The translations under genes and the position numbers were made by a program. Source: Bacteroides sp. SM23_62 (GTDB lineage Bacteria; Bacteroidota; Bacteroidia; Bacteroidales; SM23-62). Taken from it: a stretch of DNA of 45,432 nucleotides. The stretch lies in contig LJUP01000009.1 of assembly GCA_001303955.1 (NCBI GenBank), positions 1 to 45,432 of the forward strand, in the 5' to 3' direction. The notes beneath the pieces were generated by a model. It worked only from the letters and a program-made list of their open reading frames with translations. It searched no databases and was not told the origin of the DNA. This document shows positions 16,351 to 26,935 of this stretch, piece after piece; within the stretch, counting starts at the first letter, position 1, and each line of letters opens with the position of its first letter.

Positions 16351-18783
16351 ATGTTCCAGAGCTTTTTCAAGATTGCCCTGAGGAATCTGATCCGGCAGAG
16401 GGCCTATGCACTGATCAATATATTCGGACTGGCCATAGGGATAGCATGCAGTATCCTGATCGTGCTGTTCGTCATACATGAAAGCAGCTATGACAGCTTC
16501 CATGAGAAAGCAGGTCAAATTCGCCAGGTTTGGATCACCGGTAAGTTTGCGGCTGCAGAATTCCAGGCTGCCACTACTGCTTCTCCGACAGGACCCGTAT
16601 TCTTGGAAGAAATCCCGGAGGTGATCAATTTCACCCGCGTAGATCGCTGGGACAATGTGCTTACCAGGTATGGTGACAGGACCTTTCTGGAAGATCATTT
16701 TTACTGGGCTGATTCAGGCTTTTTCGAGATTTTCTCCTTTCCCCTGATCAAAGGGGACCCTTCCCGGGTACTTGCCGAGCCGCGGTCAATGGTTATTTCT
16801 GAATCAACCGCGAGGAAGTATTTTGGAGATGAGGACCCCGTGGGCAAGACCATCGAGGTATTTTCTGACTCTACCAGTTACAACATTACGGGTGTTTTCA
16901 GGGACATCCCGGACAACAGCTCTTTGTATTTTGATATGGTGGTTGATTTTCAAAGCCATCACCGGGCAAACAATACCCAGTGGACCAGCAATAACATACA
17001 AACTTATTTGCTTACAGAAGAAGATGTAATGGAGGAAGATTTTCAGGAGAAGATAAATACGATAACCGTAAAATATGTAGGACCTGAAATTCAGCGATTT
17101 ATCGGGATTACCCTGGAAGATTGGGAGGCAGTGGGTAATTTTTACCAGATCAGGACACAACCCATGCTGGATGTCCACCTGAACAATGATATTACAAGCA
17201 ATCTGCGTCCTGCGGGCAATAAAAAATACCTGTACATCTTTTCATCCATTGCCCTTTTTATCATCCTGATCGCCTGTATCAATTTCATGAACCTTTCCAC
17301 GGCCCGGTCTGCCGGAAGGGCCAGGGAAGTGGGTTTGAGAAAGGTGGTTGGATCAGGGAAAGGCTCACTGGTATGGCAATTCCTCGCCGAATCCTTCCTC
17401 ATGGTGGTCGTAGCCATGGTGGTTGCCCTGCTGATCCTGGAACTGGTTTTACCGGTATTTAACAGAGAGGTGCAGCTGAGCCTGGTGCTGGATTACTTCG
17501 GGGACTGGTACGTCATACCCGGACTCCTGCTGTTTGTTGTAGTGATTGGCTTGCTGGCCGGCAGCTATCCGGCCTTTTACCTGGGATCATTCAAACCCGT
17601 TGCAGTCCTCTCGGGTAAAATTGAACAGGGTGCCAGGAGTGGCTTCCTTCGCAGGATCCTGGTGATTATCCAGTTCAGCATATCCATATTCATCATACTC
17701 GGGACCCTGGTCATCAACAAGCAGCTGGGATATATGATCAATAAAGACCTGGGATTTAATAAGGAACAGATGCTGGTGATCCAGCGATTCGGGGAGATAG
17801 GCAGAAGACGCGTTGAGACATTCAAACAGGAAATTGCCAAGATTCCTGGAGTAATATCTTCGGCATCCTCCACCATGGTTCCCGGGCACACAAATAATTA
17901 TAATGGTTTTATGATGGAAGGAAGACCCTCTGACCAGACATTCCTGCTGGAAGTGAACTGGATAGACCATGATTTTCCTGAGACATATGGACTGGAAATC
18001 ACCAGCGGCAGGTTCCATAGCCACGATTATGCAACCGACAGTTTCGCCATTGTGGTCAACGAGATGACAATTCAGAATTTTACGGTTGAAGAACCGTTTG
18101 AAACAAGGTTTGTCGAGCCTGGCAATACGCAGGAAGAAAGGGATTATTTGCAGATCATCGGGGTGATGAAGGATTTCCACAATGAATCATTGCATTCAGT
18201 GATCAGGCCCCATATGATGAGGATAAGGGATCCTGAATGGGGATGGATCCCCTATCTGAGCATTCGTGTGGAACCTGAAAATATGAGCAGGACTATCCGG
18301 CAAATTGAAAATGTATGGAAGGAGTTCACCAATGACCAGCCTTTCCAGTATTTTTTCATGGACGATGATTTTGAACAGCATTATGAACAGGAGGCCAGAA
18401 CCCGGATCATATTCACCATCTTTTCCATCCTGGCCATCTTTGTTGCCTGTCTCGGCTTACTTGGATTGACAGCATTTACTACCGAGCAGCGAACCCGGGA
18501 AATCGGTATCCGGAAAGCCATGGGGGCTTCGGCGAACATTATCGTCCGGCTGATCTCGAAAGAAATCGTCATACTGATCTGCCTGGCCACCCTGGTTGCA
18601 TGGCCCTTTGCTTACTTTCTGACACGCAACTGGCTGAATGATTTTGCCTACAGGATAGACCTTGGCATCATGCCATTCCTGCTTTCGTTTGTTTTTGCAC
18701 TGGTTATATCACTCGTCACCATAAGCGTTCAGGCCATCACAGCAGCCCTGAAGAATCCTGCGGATTCACTGAGATATGAATAG
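16351..18783 (+). CDS. ABC transporter permease, paired MacB-PCD/FtsX type (copy 3 of 3)
   Basis: 810 residues, equal in length to copy 2 and colinear with it from the opening MFQSFFKIALRNLIRQ to the final NPADSLRYE. FtsX blocks with REVGLRKVVGS (about 325) and TREIGIRKAMGAS (about 713). The gap from copy 2 is 57 bp with no evident terminator, so one three-gene transcript is likely. Its last 18 bp overlap, tail to tail, the end of the phospholipase-D-like gene on the other strand. The permeases could form homo- or heterodimers with an ATPase encoded elsewhere; no Walker-box gene is present between 10.2 and 21.7 kb. Confidence 0.93.
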   Translation: MFQSFFKIALRNLIRQRAYALINIFGLAIGIACSILIVLFVIHESSYDSFHEKAGQIRQVWITGKFAAAEFQAATTASPTGPVFLEEIPEVINFTRVDRWDNVLTRYGDRTFLEDHFYWADSGFFEIFSFPLIKGDPSRVLAEPRSMVISESTARKYFGDEDPVGKTIEVFSDSTSYNITGVFRDIPDNSSLYFDMVVDFQSHHRANNTQWTSNNIQTYLLTEEDVMEEDFQEKINTITVKYVGPEIQRFIGITLEDWEAVGNFYQIRTQPMLDVHLNNDITSNLRPAGNKKYLYIFSSIALFIILIACINFMNLSTARSAGRAREVGLRKVVGSGKGSLVWQFLAESFLMVVVAMVVALLILELVLPVFNREVQLSLVLDYFGDWYVIPGLLLFVVVIGLLAGSYPAFYLGSFKPVAVLSGKIEQGARSGFLRRILVIIQFSISIFIILGTLVINKQLGYMINKDLGFNKEQMLVIQRFGEIGRRRVETFKQEIAKIPGVISSASSTMVPGHTNNYNGFMMEGRPSDQTFLLEVNWIDHDFPETYGLEITSGRFHSHDYATDSFAIVVNEMTIQNFTVEEPFETRFVEPGNTQEERDYLQIIGVMKDFHNESLHSVIRPHMMRIRDPEWGWIPYLSIRVEPENMSRTIRQIENVWKEFTNDQPFQYFFMDDDFEQHYEQEARTRIIFTIFSILAIFVACLGLLGLTAFTTEQRTREIGIRKAMGASANIIVRLISKEIVILICLATLVAWPFAYFLTRNWLNDFAYRIDLGIMPFLLSFVFALVISLVTISVQAITAALKNPADSLRYE

Positions 18784-21000
18784 ACAGCGTTCCATACCAC
18801 CGTTGTGCCTGAGCTGAAGAATATACAAACCCCTCTCAGGTTTCGTGGGCAGGGTAACTGGATTTTCTCCCGGGACCAGCCCGGTCCTTGATGACCAGAT
18901 AAGCCTGCCATCGCTGGTAAAGATCTCCAGATCAGCACGAACGTCCATCAGGAAAGGAGAGATGAGTATAAAGCTGCCGCTGTTGGGATTCGGATAAATG
19001 AAAAGCTCCTGCCGGCCTGCTGTCCCGGTGGCATCTACGGAAGTGTTACCAGTGATCTCCCCGTTCCTGAATCGCTCCGAGAACTCCTGATAGTAAATAT
19101 TGGCCAGCGTCCCATCATGGATGATCAATGTGTTCTCATCATTCCGGGTATCGGCCGATGAACTCCAGTTGTGGCTGCCTGTCAGTACCAGGGGATCCGC
19201 TGCCGGGTATCCCTGGTCGATGATCATGGTCTTGTGATGCAGGATGCTGCCTTCCCCGTTCTGCCTGAAATTTTGTCCCAGGTCCTTCAGTATACCCATC
19301 ACATATTCATTGTCCGCCGGGTCATTTTCATCGTTGATGATCACCTGTGAAACAACACCCGCATCATTCCTTTCCACGATTGCTTCCGCGAGAAAATCCC
19401 GCGTGATCAGCATGGTGTTGACATAAAGTTCATGGTCCGCCTGGCTGATATTGTCTGAAATAATCTGATTGACCCGGTTGGTTGGACTGAAATAACATTC
19501 CACGGGGATATTCCCGATGACCAGCTCATGCGGGGTGTTGTCTTTCTTTGATGTGCCAAATTTTGAAGCTGAATGGTCGGGCTGGGAACCTGAACTGCCG
19601 AACATTTCCTCGAATTCCAGCTGGTAAACCGTGGCCAGGCTCTGGTCCTGGATGATGATCACATTATTGGCGTGATGGTGCAGCTGGTCCTCTGTGATAT
19701 TCCCCGAACCAGTCCAGACATAAGCATCAGCCGGATCGGGTGAGACCGCATCAATGATCAGGAACTTGTTGTGCATGATGCCAGTACTGGCATCGTAATC
19801 ATCCTGTGGACTGATCATGATACCTATGTCAGGGTCCAGGATTTCCCACCTTTTTTGTTCCCGGGTATGCCAATCTGCCACGACGCGAACCCGTACACCC
19901 CTGTCGTGGGCCTCATTCAGGGCGGCAGTAATATCCGCTATCCCACTGGTATTATAGCTGTAAATGGCGAGATCTATGCTGTATTTTGCCCTGTTGACAT
20001 AAGCTGCCAGGGTATCATCCATACTGAGGTGAAGATGCACGGCATCCGTGCCGGAAGAAACACTGTTGTCGACAGTCCTGTTGAAGTAGGCTTTCATCAC
20101 ACCTGTGGAACTGGACTTGGTGATGTAGGCATTCACTCCTGACCATGCCGTATCTGCTCCGGCCACGGAAATGGCCTGCGCGTAAAATAATTCCGACGGA
20201 TCAGCTCCAGTAACAGAGACGAGATGCCAGGTGGAATCTGCCGTGCCTGCAAGCACGCCCAGCTCCATGGCAGGCGTATTCCCATATCTCAATGCTGTTG
20301 ATCCCTTTATATTGGTGGTCCATGCCAGATCGAAGCCCTGTGTGCTGATATTGGTGACTACCATGGGAGTAGTCAGCCAGATGCTGCCGGAAGCAACAAG
20401 ATCTCCATAATCCCTTACAATCACCTGGTGGTTTTGATTATAGGTTGATGCAATGCCGGTCATGGTAACCGGGGAACCAGGTATGGATACTCCGGCCAGT
20501 GGATTATCGGGGTGGACATAGACGGTTCCCCGCTCATCGATTGCCGTGTATTGGTATTCGCCTGAGCCGAATGACCCGCCGGCATCATCGAAGACAACAT
20601 TTTTGATCTGTACCAGCATTCCCTGGATGGAATCGTGCAATTGGCCGGGTGTGATCAGCAGAGGATGCGGCAGAGAATGCCCGCAGGAATGGATGGTATA
20701 GCCTCTGACAGGTTCCAGTTCGATGAGGGACTGGTAATCTTTAAGTATGCCGGTTACGGTGATGCTGTCGCCCTTCTTGACATCATCCGCAAAATTATGG
20801 TCATAGACCGCCATCCCACCCGTCGGATCCTGAAAATAGCGTATGGAAGGATTCCCGATGACATCACAGGTGACAATTCCTGTCAGGGTCACCTCCGTGC
20901 CCATAGGTGCTGATCGTGCTTCCCTGATGGAAACTAACTGGGCCTCCAGGCTCAGTATGCCAAAGGAAAACAGAACCGTTACCAGTGCGGATTTCATCAT
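18766..21000 (-). CDS. Secreted phospholipase D-like protein with T9SS sorting domain
   Basis: 744 residues, exported. Order: signal peptide (1-20, ending SLEA-Q), an OB-fold-like nucleic-acid-binding region with DUF5689/YhcR flavour (about 22-205, GTEVTLTGIVTCD), a fibronectin-III-like domain (about 210-295), then two PLD half-domains. Both HKD motifs are complete: HNKFLIID (His410, Lys412, Asp417) and HHKTMIID (His588, Lys590, Asp595), each followed by TGS(G/H)N. The last ~75 residues, from FIYPNPNSGSF, form a type IX secretion type-A C-terminal domain, so the product should be delivered to the surface or medium. PLD-fold enzymes with an OB domain are often nucleases; a phospholipase role is equally open. 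Its start overlaps the kdsB stop as ATGA, so it is co-translated with kdsB. Confidence 0.92.
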   Translation of the reverse strand: MMKSALVTVLFSFGILSLEAQLVSIREARSAPMGTEVTLTGIVTCDVIGNPSIRYFQDPTGGMAVYDHNFADDVKKGDSITVTGILKDYQSLIELEPVRGYTIHSCGHSLPHPLLITPGQLHDSIQGMLVQIKNVVFDDAGGSFGSGEYQYTAIDERGTVYVHPDNPLAGVSIPGSPVTMTGIASTYNQNHQVIVRDYGDLVASGSIWLTTPMVVTNISTQGFDLAWTTNIKGSTALRYGNTPAMELGVLAGTADSTWHLVSVTGADPSELFYAQAISVAGADTAWSGVNAYITKSSSTGVMKAYFNRTVDNSVSSGTDAVHLHLSMDDTLAAYVNRAKYSIDLAIYSYNTSGIADITAALNEAHDRGVRVRVVADWHTREQKRWEILDPDIGIMISPQDDYDASTGIMHNKFLIIDAVSPDPADAYVWTGSGNITEDQLHHHANNVIIIQDQSLATVYQLEFEEMFGSSGSQPDHSASKFGTSKKDNTPHELVIGNIPVECYFSPTNRVNQIISDNISQADHELYVNTMLITRDFLAEAIVERNDAGVVSQVIINDENDPADNEYVMGILKDLGQNFRQNGEGSILHHKTMIIDQGYPAADPLVLTGSHNWSSSADTRNDENTLIIHDGTLANIYYQEFSERFRNGEITGNTSVDATGTAGRQELFIYPNPNSGSFILISPFLMDVRADLEIFTSDGRLIWSSRTGLVPGENPVTLPTKPERGLYILQLRHNGGMERCLFISQ

Positions 21001-21749
21001 TTCCCCGCTTCAGCTATCCTCCTAGCAGTTTCCAGGTCCTCGGGAGTATCGATTCCATGGCTCGTATCACTGGTGACCAGCACCCTGATCCTAAATCCAT
21101 TTTCCAGCCATCGCAGTTGTTCCAGTGATTCGGTCTTTTCCAGGGGTGAAGGCTCGAGCCCCGTGATCTGTTGAAGGATCTCACAGCGGTAGGCATACAT
21201 GCCAATATGCTTCAGGTATGTGTGGCCGGTTACCCAGTTATCCTCCGCGGCATGCCTGTGGTAGGGTATTGCGGAACGGCTGAAATACAATGCATTACCA
21301 TGCTTATTGGCAACCACCTTGACCGCATTCGGATTCATGAGCTCAGATCTGTCCAAAATGGGATTTGCCAGGGTGGCAATCTGGGCAGCCCTGTCAGAGA
21401 AGGCCTCCTTCAGCAACCTGATATGGGATGCCTTGATAAAAGGCTCATCTCCCTGGATGTTGATGACTACATCATATGTTTCGCCGGACTGGTCCAGCTT
21501 TTGAATCACCTCCGCACACCTGTCTGTCCCGCTCGGATGATCAGGGGAGGTCATCATTACCCTGCCTCCGAAATCAAGCACTGTCCGTTCAATGCCTGAA
21601 TGCTCGGTAGCCACGATTACATTGTTCAATTCCCTGAAGGTATTTTCATATACCCATTGGATCATTGGTTTTCCTCCTATATCCGCAAGCGGTTTACCGG
21701 GAAGCCGTGATGAGGCAAAACGGGCAGGTATGATTCCTAAAAAATTCAT
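20997..21749 (-). CDS. kdsB: 3-deoxy-manno-octulosonate cytidylyltransferase
   Basis: Activates Kdo with CTP to CMP-Kdo, the donor for the lipopolysaccharide inner core. 250 residues. Seen: the nucleotide-binding opening IIPARFASSRLPGKPLADI (residues 6-24), NIQGDEPFI (about 95-103), ALYFSRSAIPYHR, HIGMYAYR (about 186-193) and SLEQLRWLENG. All fit KdsB rather than the related KpsU or NeuA. It overlaps the PLD-like gene by 4 bp. The divergent gene (21836) starts a cluster that includes an LptE-like LPS transport lipoprotein, so two LPS functions adjoin across the shared intergenic region. Confidence 0.97.
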   Translation of the reverse strand: MNFLGIIPARFASSRLPGKPLADIGGKPMIQWVYENTFRELNNVIVATEHSGIERTVLDFGGRVMMTSPDHPSGTDRCAEVIQKLDQSGETYDVVINIQGDEPFIKASHIRLLKEAFSDRAAQIATLANPILDRSELMNPNAVKVVANKHGNALYFSRSAIPYHRHAAEDNWVTGHTYLKHIGMYAYRCEILQQITGLEPSPLEKTESLEQLRWLENGFRIRVLVTSDTSHGIDTPEDLETARRIAEAGK

Positions 21750-21801
21750 GGAAGTGTTGATATTCTAGGTTCTCCAAATTAGTAAAAATCCCGGAAAATT
21801 G

Positions 21802-21809
21802 TAATTTTG
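21802..21809 (+). promoter_or_regulatory. Bacteroidota -7 promoter element (TAATTTTG)
   Basis: Matches TAnnTTTG, 26 bp before ATG 21836 and only 2 bp before the alternative ATG 21812. The position supports 21836 as the true start of the sigma54-type regulator. No TTTG is evident at -33. Confidence 0.4.
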
Positions 21810-21835
21810 TCATGCATTTTTGGAAATTTTGTCAG

Positions 21836-23056
21836 ATGGAAATTCAAAAAATAAAACAGCGTTTCGGGATCATTGGAAACCATCCTGTATTGAATCGTGC
21901 CATTGATATCGCCGTGCAGGTTGCTCCTACCGATTTATCGGTATTGATCAGCGGGGAAAGCGGGACGGGGAAGGAGTTTTTTCCGAAGATTATCCATCAG
22001 AGAAGCGCAAGAAAACATGGTACCTACATTGCTGTGAACTGTGGTGCAATCCCTGAAGGCACAATAGACTCCGAGTTATTCGGGCATGAAAAAGGAGCCT
22101 TCACCGGGGCTACTGACAGCAGGAAAGGTTATTTCGAGGTGGCCAACGGAGGCACCATATTCCTGGATGAGGTGGCTGAGCTGCCGCTCTCCACACAGGT
22201 AAGGCTGTTGCGTGTACTTGAGACCGGAGAATTTATCAGGGTCGGTTCCTCGAAAGTCCAGAAAACAAATGTCCGGGTAATTGCGGCTACCAATATAGAC
22301 ATCATCAGGGCAGTTCAGCAGGGGAAATTCAGGGAAGATCTATACTACAGGCTGAATACGGTACCCATCGTTGTTCCCTCCCTGCGTGACAGAAAGGAGG
22401 ATATTTACCTGTTGTTCAGAAAATTTGCCAGTGATTTTGCTGAGATCAACCGGATGCCACCGGTTACGCTTACAGAACAGGCCCGGCTCATCCTGATAAA
22501 TTACAGGTGGCCCGGGAATATCAGGCAATTGAAAAACATTACGGAACAGATCTCAATCATAGAATCAATCCGGGAAATAGACGAAGAGACCATCAAAAAA
22601 TATCTTCCTGATTATCAGCCAATAAAGCTCCCGGCATTGTATGAAAAGCCGGTTGATGAGAAGACGTTCAACACGGAACGTGAAATCCTTTACAAGGTGT
22701 TATTCGATATGAAGAATGATATGAACGATCTGAAAAGACTGGTAGTGGAGATTATAGATAAGAGAAGCGGAACAGATTTCCATGAAGATCATGCAGGCTT
22801 GATAGAAAAGCTTTACCAGTCAACAGACCATTCGGAGGCTCACCCTCCGCAGACCTTGCATATAACGCCTGAAAGCCAGAATATACAGGATACCGAAGAG
22901 ATCATTGAAGAATCCCTTTCACTCGAAGAGAAGGAGATCGAACTGATAAAAAAGGCCCTCGATAAGCATAATGGCAAGAGAAAATATGCTGCAGAAGAAC
23001 TAGGAATATCAGAAAGGACGTTATACCGAAAGATCAAGGAGCATAATCTTGAGTAA
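21836..23056 (+). CDS. Sigma54-dependent transcriptional activator (AAA+ and Fis-type HTH, no receiver domain)
   Basis: 406-residue enhancer-binding ATPase that would open RpoN-holoenzyme promoters. ATG 21836 (MEIQKIKQRFGIIG) is chosen over 21812 because family members open this way and a -7 element abuts 21812. Walker A GESGTGKE (40-47), the sigma54 contact loop GAFTGA (87-92), Walker B-like FLDEVAEL, the arginine-finger region REDLYYRLN and the sensor-2 region YRWPGNIRQLKN are all present. The C-terminus is a Fis-type HTH (KRKYAAEELGISERTLYRKIKEH). There is no N-terminal receiver, GAF or PAS domain, so its activity is not set by a simple phospho-signal. It is the first gene of the conserved Bacteroidota string activator-lptE-like-unknown-secG. 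Confidence 0.95.
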   Translation: MEIQKIKQRFGIIGNHPVLNRAIDIAVQVAPTDLSVLISGESGTGKEFFPKIIHQRSARKHGTYIAVNCGAIPEGTIDSELFGHEKGAFTGATDSRKGYFEVANGGTIFLDEVAELPLSTQVRLLRVLETGEFIRVGSSKVQKTNVRVIAATNIDIIRAVQQGKFREDLYYRLNTVPIVVPSLRDRKEDIYLLFRKFASDFAEINRMPPVTLTEQARLILINYRWPGNIRQLKNITEQISIIESIREIDEETIKKYLPDYQPIKLPALYEKPVDEKTFNTEREILYKVLFDMKNDMNDLKRLVVEIIDKRSGTDFHEDHAGLIEKLYQSTDHSEAHPPQTLHITPESQNIQDTEEIIEESLSLEEKEIELIKKALDKHNGKRKYAAEELGISERTLYRKIKEHNLE

Positions 23057-23059
23057 TAG

Positions 23060-23566
23060 ATGAAGTACAGCATTCAGACGGCACTGATGGTAATCCTGAC
23101 CATATTGGCCACCTCCTGCAAGGTGAAGTATAGTTTTTCAGGGGCGAATACTGGTGTCCTGGAGACAGTCTCTATTGATTTTTTCCAGAACCGTTCAGCC
23201 CTGGCTCCGCCTGCACTGGGCCAGTATATTACCGAGGAATTCCGGGATCTCTGTGAACGCCAGACCAACCTGACCCTCATAACCGGTCCCGGTGATGCCC
23301 ATTTTGAGGGAGAGATCACCGTATATTCCACAAGGGCTATGGCGATCTCCGGAGATGACCGGGCCGCACTTACCCGTTTTACCATCGGCGTAAAAATAAC
23401 CTATACCAACAACCTGGATCCGGACCTTAGTTTTGAGGAAACCTTCTCCCAGTACCGTGATTATGAGAGTTCACTGCAATTCGAGTCAGTTCGGTCTGAA
23501 TTAACTGATGCCATCGTTGAAGAGATCAATGAAGATATCTTTAACCGTGCATTTGTTAACTGGTGA
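23060..23566 (+). CDS. lptE: LptE-like LPS-assembly lipoprotein
   Basis: 168-residue lipoprotein. The signal segment MKYSIQTALMVILTILATSC ends at a lipidation Cys20. The rest (VETVSIDFFQNRSALAPPALGQYITEEFRD) follows the LptE pattern of Bacteroidota: a short beta-alpha domain that plugs the outer-membrane LPS translocon LptD. It begins 3 bp after the activator gene and is in the usual genomic slot for this family, which strengthens the call since LptE sequences diverge quickly. Expected in the inner leaflet of the outer membrane. Confidence 0.85.
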   Translation: MKYSIQTALMVILTILATSCKVKYSFSGANTGVLETVSIDFFQNRSALAPPALGQYITEEFRDLCERQTNLTLITGPGDAHFEGEITVYSTRAMAISGDDRAALTRFTIGVKITYTNNLDPDLSFEETFSQYRDYESSLQFESVRSELTDAIVEEINEDIFNRAFVNW

Positions 23567-23582
23567 TGTTTAATGTTGAACA

Positions 23583-24320
23583 ATGAAACGGGAAAATATA
23601 ATAACATTCGTTCATGATCCCTCAAAACTTGACCAGTCCAGTCTGGGAGAATTGGAGGAATTGCTGGATACTTATCCCTGGTTCCAGACCGCTCACCTGC
23701 TGGTGGCTAAAAACCATCACAATATTGACAGCATAAAATTTCATGAAGTGCTGCGGGATTCTGCTGCATATGCAGGGGACAGGACCGTACTGTATCACCT
23801 GATCCATGCACCGGCCGCAAAGACCGAAAAAACCTGGAGGGATGAACCTGACAAAGCTGAGCCCGAAATGAAAGTAGCTGATAAAACAGGCCAGGCAGCG
23901 GACCTGTCGGATGAGCTCACATATACAGGGGCGTATCAGCTCGAGGAAGAGTCAGCACCTACAGAAACATCTGCCATTGAAGAATATACTTTCACCGGCT
24001 GGTTTGACCATTTCCAATCAATATCACCTGAAAAGCCTGCAAAAACAGAACAGAAAGAACTGATCGACAAATTTATTAATGACAGTCCCGTCATCTCTCG
24101 CAGCAAAGATATGCCCCCGGGTGATAAAGACATGTCCGGGGATAGTTCAATGGATAGTGATTCATTTATGACAGAGACACTTGCAGGGATCTACGAGAAA
24201 CAGGGCCTGCTGAAGAAGGCCATCTATGCCTACGAGAAATTAAGTTTGAAATATCCAGAAAAAAGTACTTACTTTGCGACGCAAATTAACAGGATAAAAA
24301 GTCAATTGGAAAAAAACTGA
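23583..24320 (+). CDS. Conserved Bacteroidota protein, TPR-like C-terminus
   Basis: 245 residues, no signal peptide or TM helix. N-terminal conserved part (HDPSKLDQSSLGELEELLDTYPWFQTAHLLVAKN) looks like a helical repeat; the middle (about 95-180) is acidic and low-complexity; the C-terminal TETLAGIYEKQGLLKKAIYAYEKLSLKYPEKSTYF (about 197-232) is one TPR-like pair. I recognise this as the protein usually found between lptE and secG in Bacteroidota; its function is not established. Spacing to its neighbours is 16 bp upstream and 7 bp downstream, so it is part of the same operon, and a link to protein export or envelope assembly is an inference from position only. Confidence 0.8.
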   Translation: MKRENIITFVHDPSKLDQSSLGELEELLDTYPWFQTAHLLVAKNHHNIDSIKFHEVLRDSAAYAGDRTVLYHLIHAPAAKTEKTWRDEPDKAEPEMKVADKTGQAADLSDELTYTGAYQLEEESAPTETSAIEEYTFTGWFDHFQSISPEKPAKTEQKELIDKFINDSPVISRSKDMPPGDKDMSGDSSMDSDSFMTETLAGIYEKQGLLKKAIYAYEKLSLKYPEKSTYFATQINRIKSQLEKN

Positions 24321-24327
24321 TAAAGTC

Positions 24328-24678
24328 ATGATCTACAATCTGATATCCGTGCTTGTTGTGATCGTATGCGTGTTGCTGGTGCTGATCGTCCTGGTACAGA
24401 ATTCAAAGGGCGGGGGACTTGCCTCCAATTTTCAGTCATCCAACCAATTCATGGGCGTACGGAAGACAACAGATTTTCTTGAGAAATCAACATGGACACT
24501 GGCAGTTGCCCTGTTGGCCTTCAGTATTATTGGATCACTTACCATCCCCCGGGGAGAAGGCAGCCAGCGTTCGGTCATCGAAGACCAGATAGATAATGTG
24601 ATTGACCCGAATGCGATACCCACATTTCCCACAACCGTTCCTGAACCGGGAGGCAATCCGGAAAGTGACCAGCAATAG
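24328..24678 (+). CDS. secG: Preprotein translocase subunit SecG
   Basis: Small inner-membrane subunit that assists SecYE-SecA. 116 residues: TM1 at about 3-22 (ISVLVVIVCVLLVLIVLVQ), the SecG hallmark NSKGGGLASNF (25-35) with the Q-F-MG-R segment following, and TM2 at about 52-70 (TWTLAVALLAFSIIGSL). The C-terminal ~40 residues are a Pro/Glu-rich soluble tail as in other Bacteroidota SecG. The gene ends just before a strong terminator, so it closes the activator-lptE operon and separates it from groES-groEL. Confidence 0.95.
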   Translation: MIYNLISVLVVIVCVLLVLIVLVQNSKGGGLASNFQSSNQFMGVRKTTDFLEKSTWTLAVALLAFSIIGSLTIPRGEGSQRSVIEDQIDNVIDPNAIPTFPTTVPEPGGNPESDQQ

Positions 24679-24704
24679 GACAGAGACTCTCAGAAATGAT
24701 TTTG

Positions 24705-24744
24705 AAGTGTCAGGGATTATGACAACCTGACACTTTTTCTTTTC
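24705..24744 (+). terminator. Rho-independent terminator after secG
   Basis: Perfect 10-bp stem: aagtgtcagg (24705-24714) and cctgacactt (24726-24735), 11-nt loop, followed by tttctttt. Classic intrinsic terminator, 27 bp after the secG stop. Confidence 0.9.
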
Positions 24745-24841
24745 AATTCGATGCCAGACGGTCCAGAAAAGGCTTTGGCATAAAATATGAAAAGAGACTT
24801 CTCGAATTTGAAAAATGTCTAACTATTAAATACAAAGTAAA

Positions 24842-25120
24842 ATGGCAGATGTTAAGATTAAGCCACTGGCCGACAGGGTACTTATTGAACCCATGGCAGC
24901 AGAAGAAAAAACGGCAAGCGGGATCATCATTCCCGATACCGCAAAAGAAAAACCACAAAAGGGAACTGTTGTGGCCGTTGGTCCGGGTACCAGCGATGAA
25001 AAGATGGAAGTAAAGAAGGGAGATACTGTGCTTTATGGCAAGTACGCAGGTACTGACCTGACCATTGACGGAAAAGACTTCCTCATCATGAAACAGTCAG
25101 ATATCCTGGCTATCATTTAA
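24842..25120 (+). CDS. groES: Co-chaperonin GroES
   Basis: 92-residue lid of the GroEL chamber. Full-length single domain: [44 protein letters not shown], where the mobile loop covers about residues 17-34, then [32 protein letters not shown]. It is followed after 40 bp by groEL. I looked for a CIRCE-type inverted repeat (TTAGCACTC-n9-GAGTGCTAA) in the 160-bp leader and see none; the leader is A-rich and the promoter is not clear. Confidence 0.98.
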   Translation: MADVKIKPLADRVLIEPMAAEEKTASGIIIPDTAKEKPQKGTVVAVGPGTSDEKMEVKKGDTVLYGKYAGTDLTIDGKDFLIMKQSDILAII

Positions 25121-25157
25121 ATGGTAATTAATTCTAATAATCCTTATAAAATATTGA

Positions 25158-26795
<1,638 letters not shown>

Positions 26796-26819
26796 TCAAA
26801 CATCACATATATTCACCAG

Positions 26820-26866
26820 GCCCTGTTTTGCACCGGTACTGCCGGGGCAGCACAGGGCTTTTTATT
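26820..26866 (+). terminator. Rho-independent terminator after groEL
   Basis: gccctgt (26820-26826) pairs with acagggc (26852-26858), followed by tttttattttcc. The 25-nt loop contains further GC-rich sequence (accggt...gccggggc) that may extend the structure. It sits about 25 bp past the groEL stop. Confidence 0.8.
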
Positions 26867-26910
26867 TTCCTGCAGTCGCATCATGGTACTGCTTAGAAAC
26901 CGATTTTAAC

Positions 26911-26918
26911 TATCTTTG
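26911..26918 (+). promoter_or_regulatory. Bacteroidota -7 promoter element for lepA (TATCTTTG)
   Basis: Perfect TAnnTTTG, 17 bp before the lepA ATG, giving a short leader of roughly 10 bases. No TTTG at the -33 distance is evident. It follows the groEL terminator, so lepA is an independent transcription unit. Confidence 0.55.
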
Positions 26919-26935
26919 TACCTCATTTCCGGTCC

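Noticed and set aside
24679-24841. CIRCE (HrcA) operator before groES
   Set aside because: Searched for TTAGCACTC-n9-GAGTGCTAA and close variants; only the secG terminator hairpin is present.
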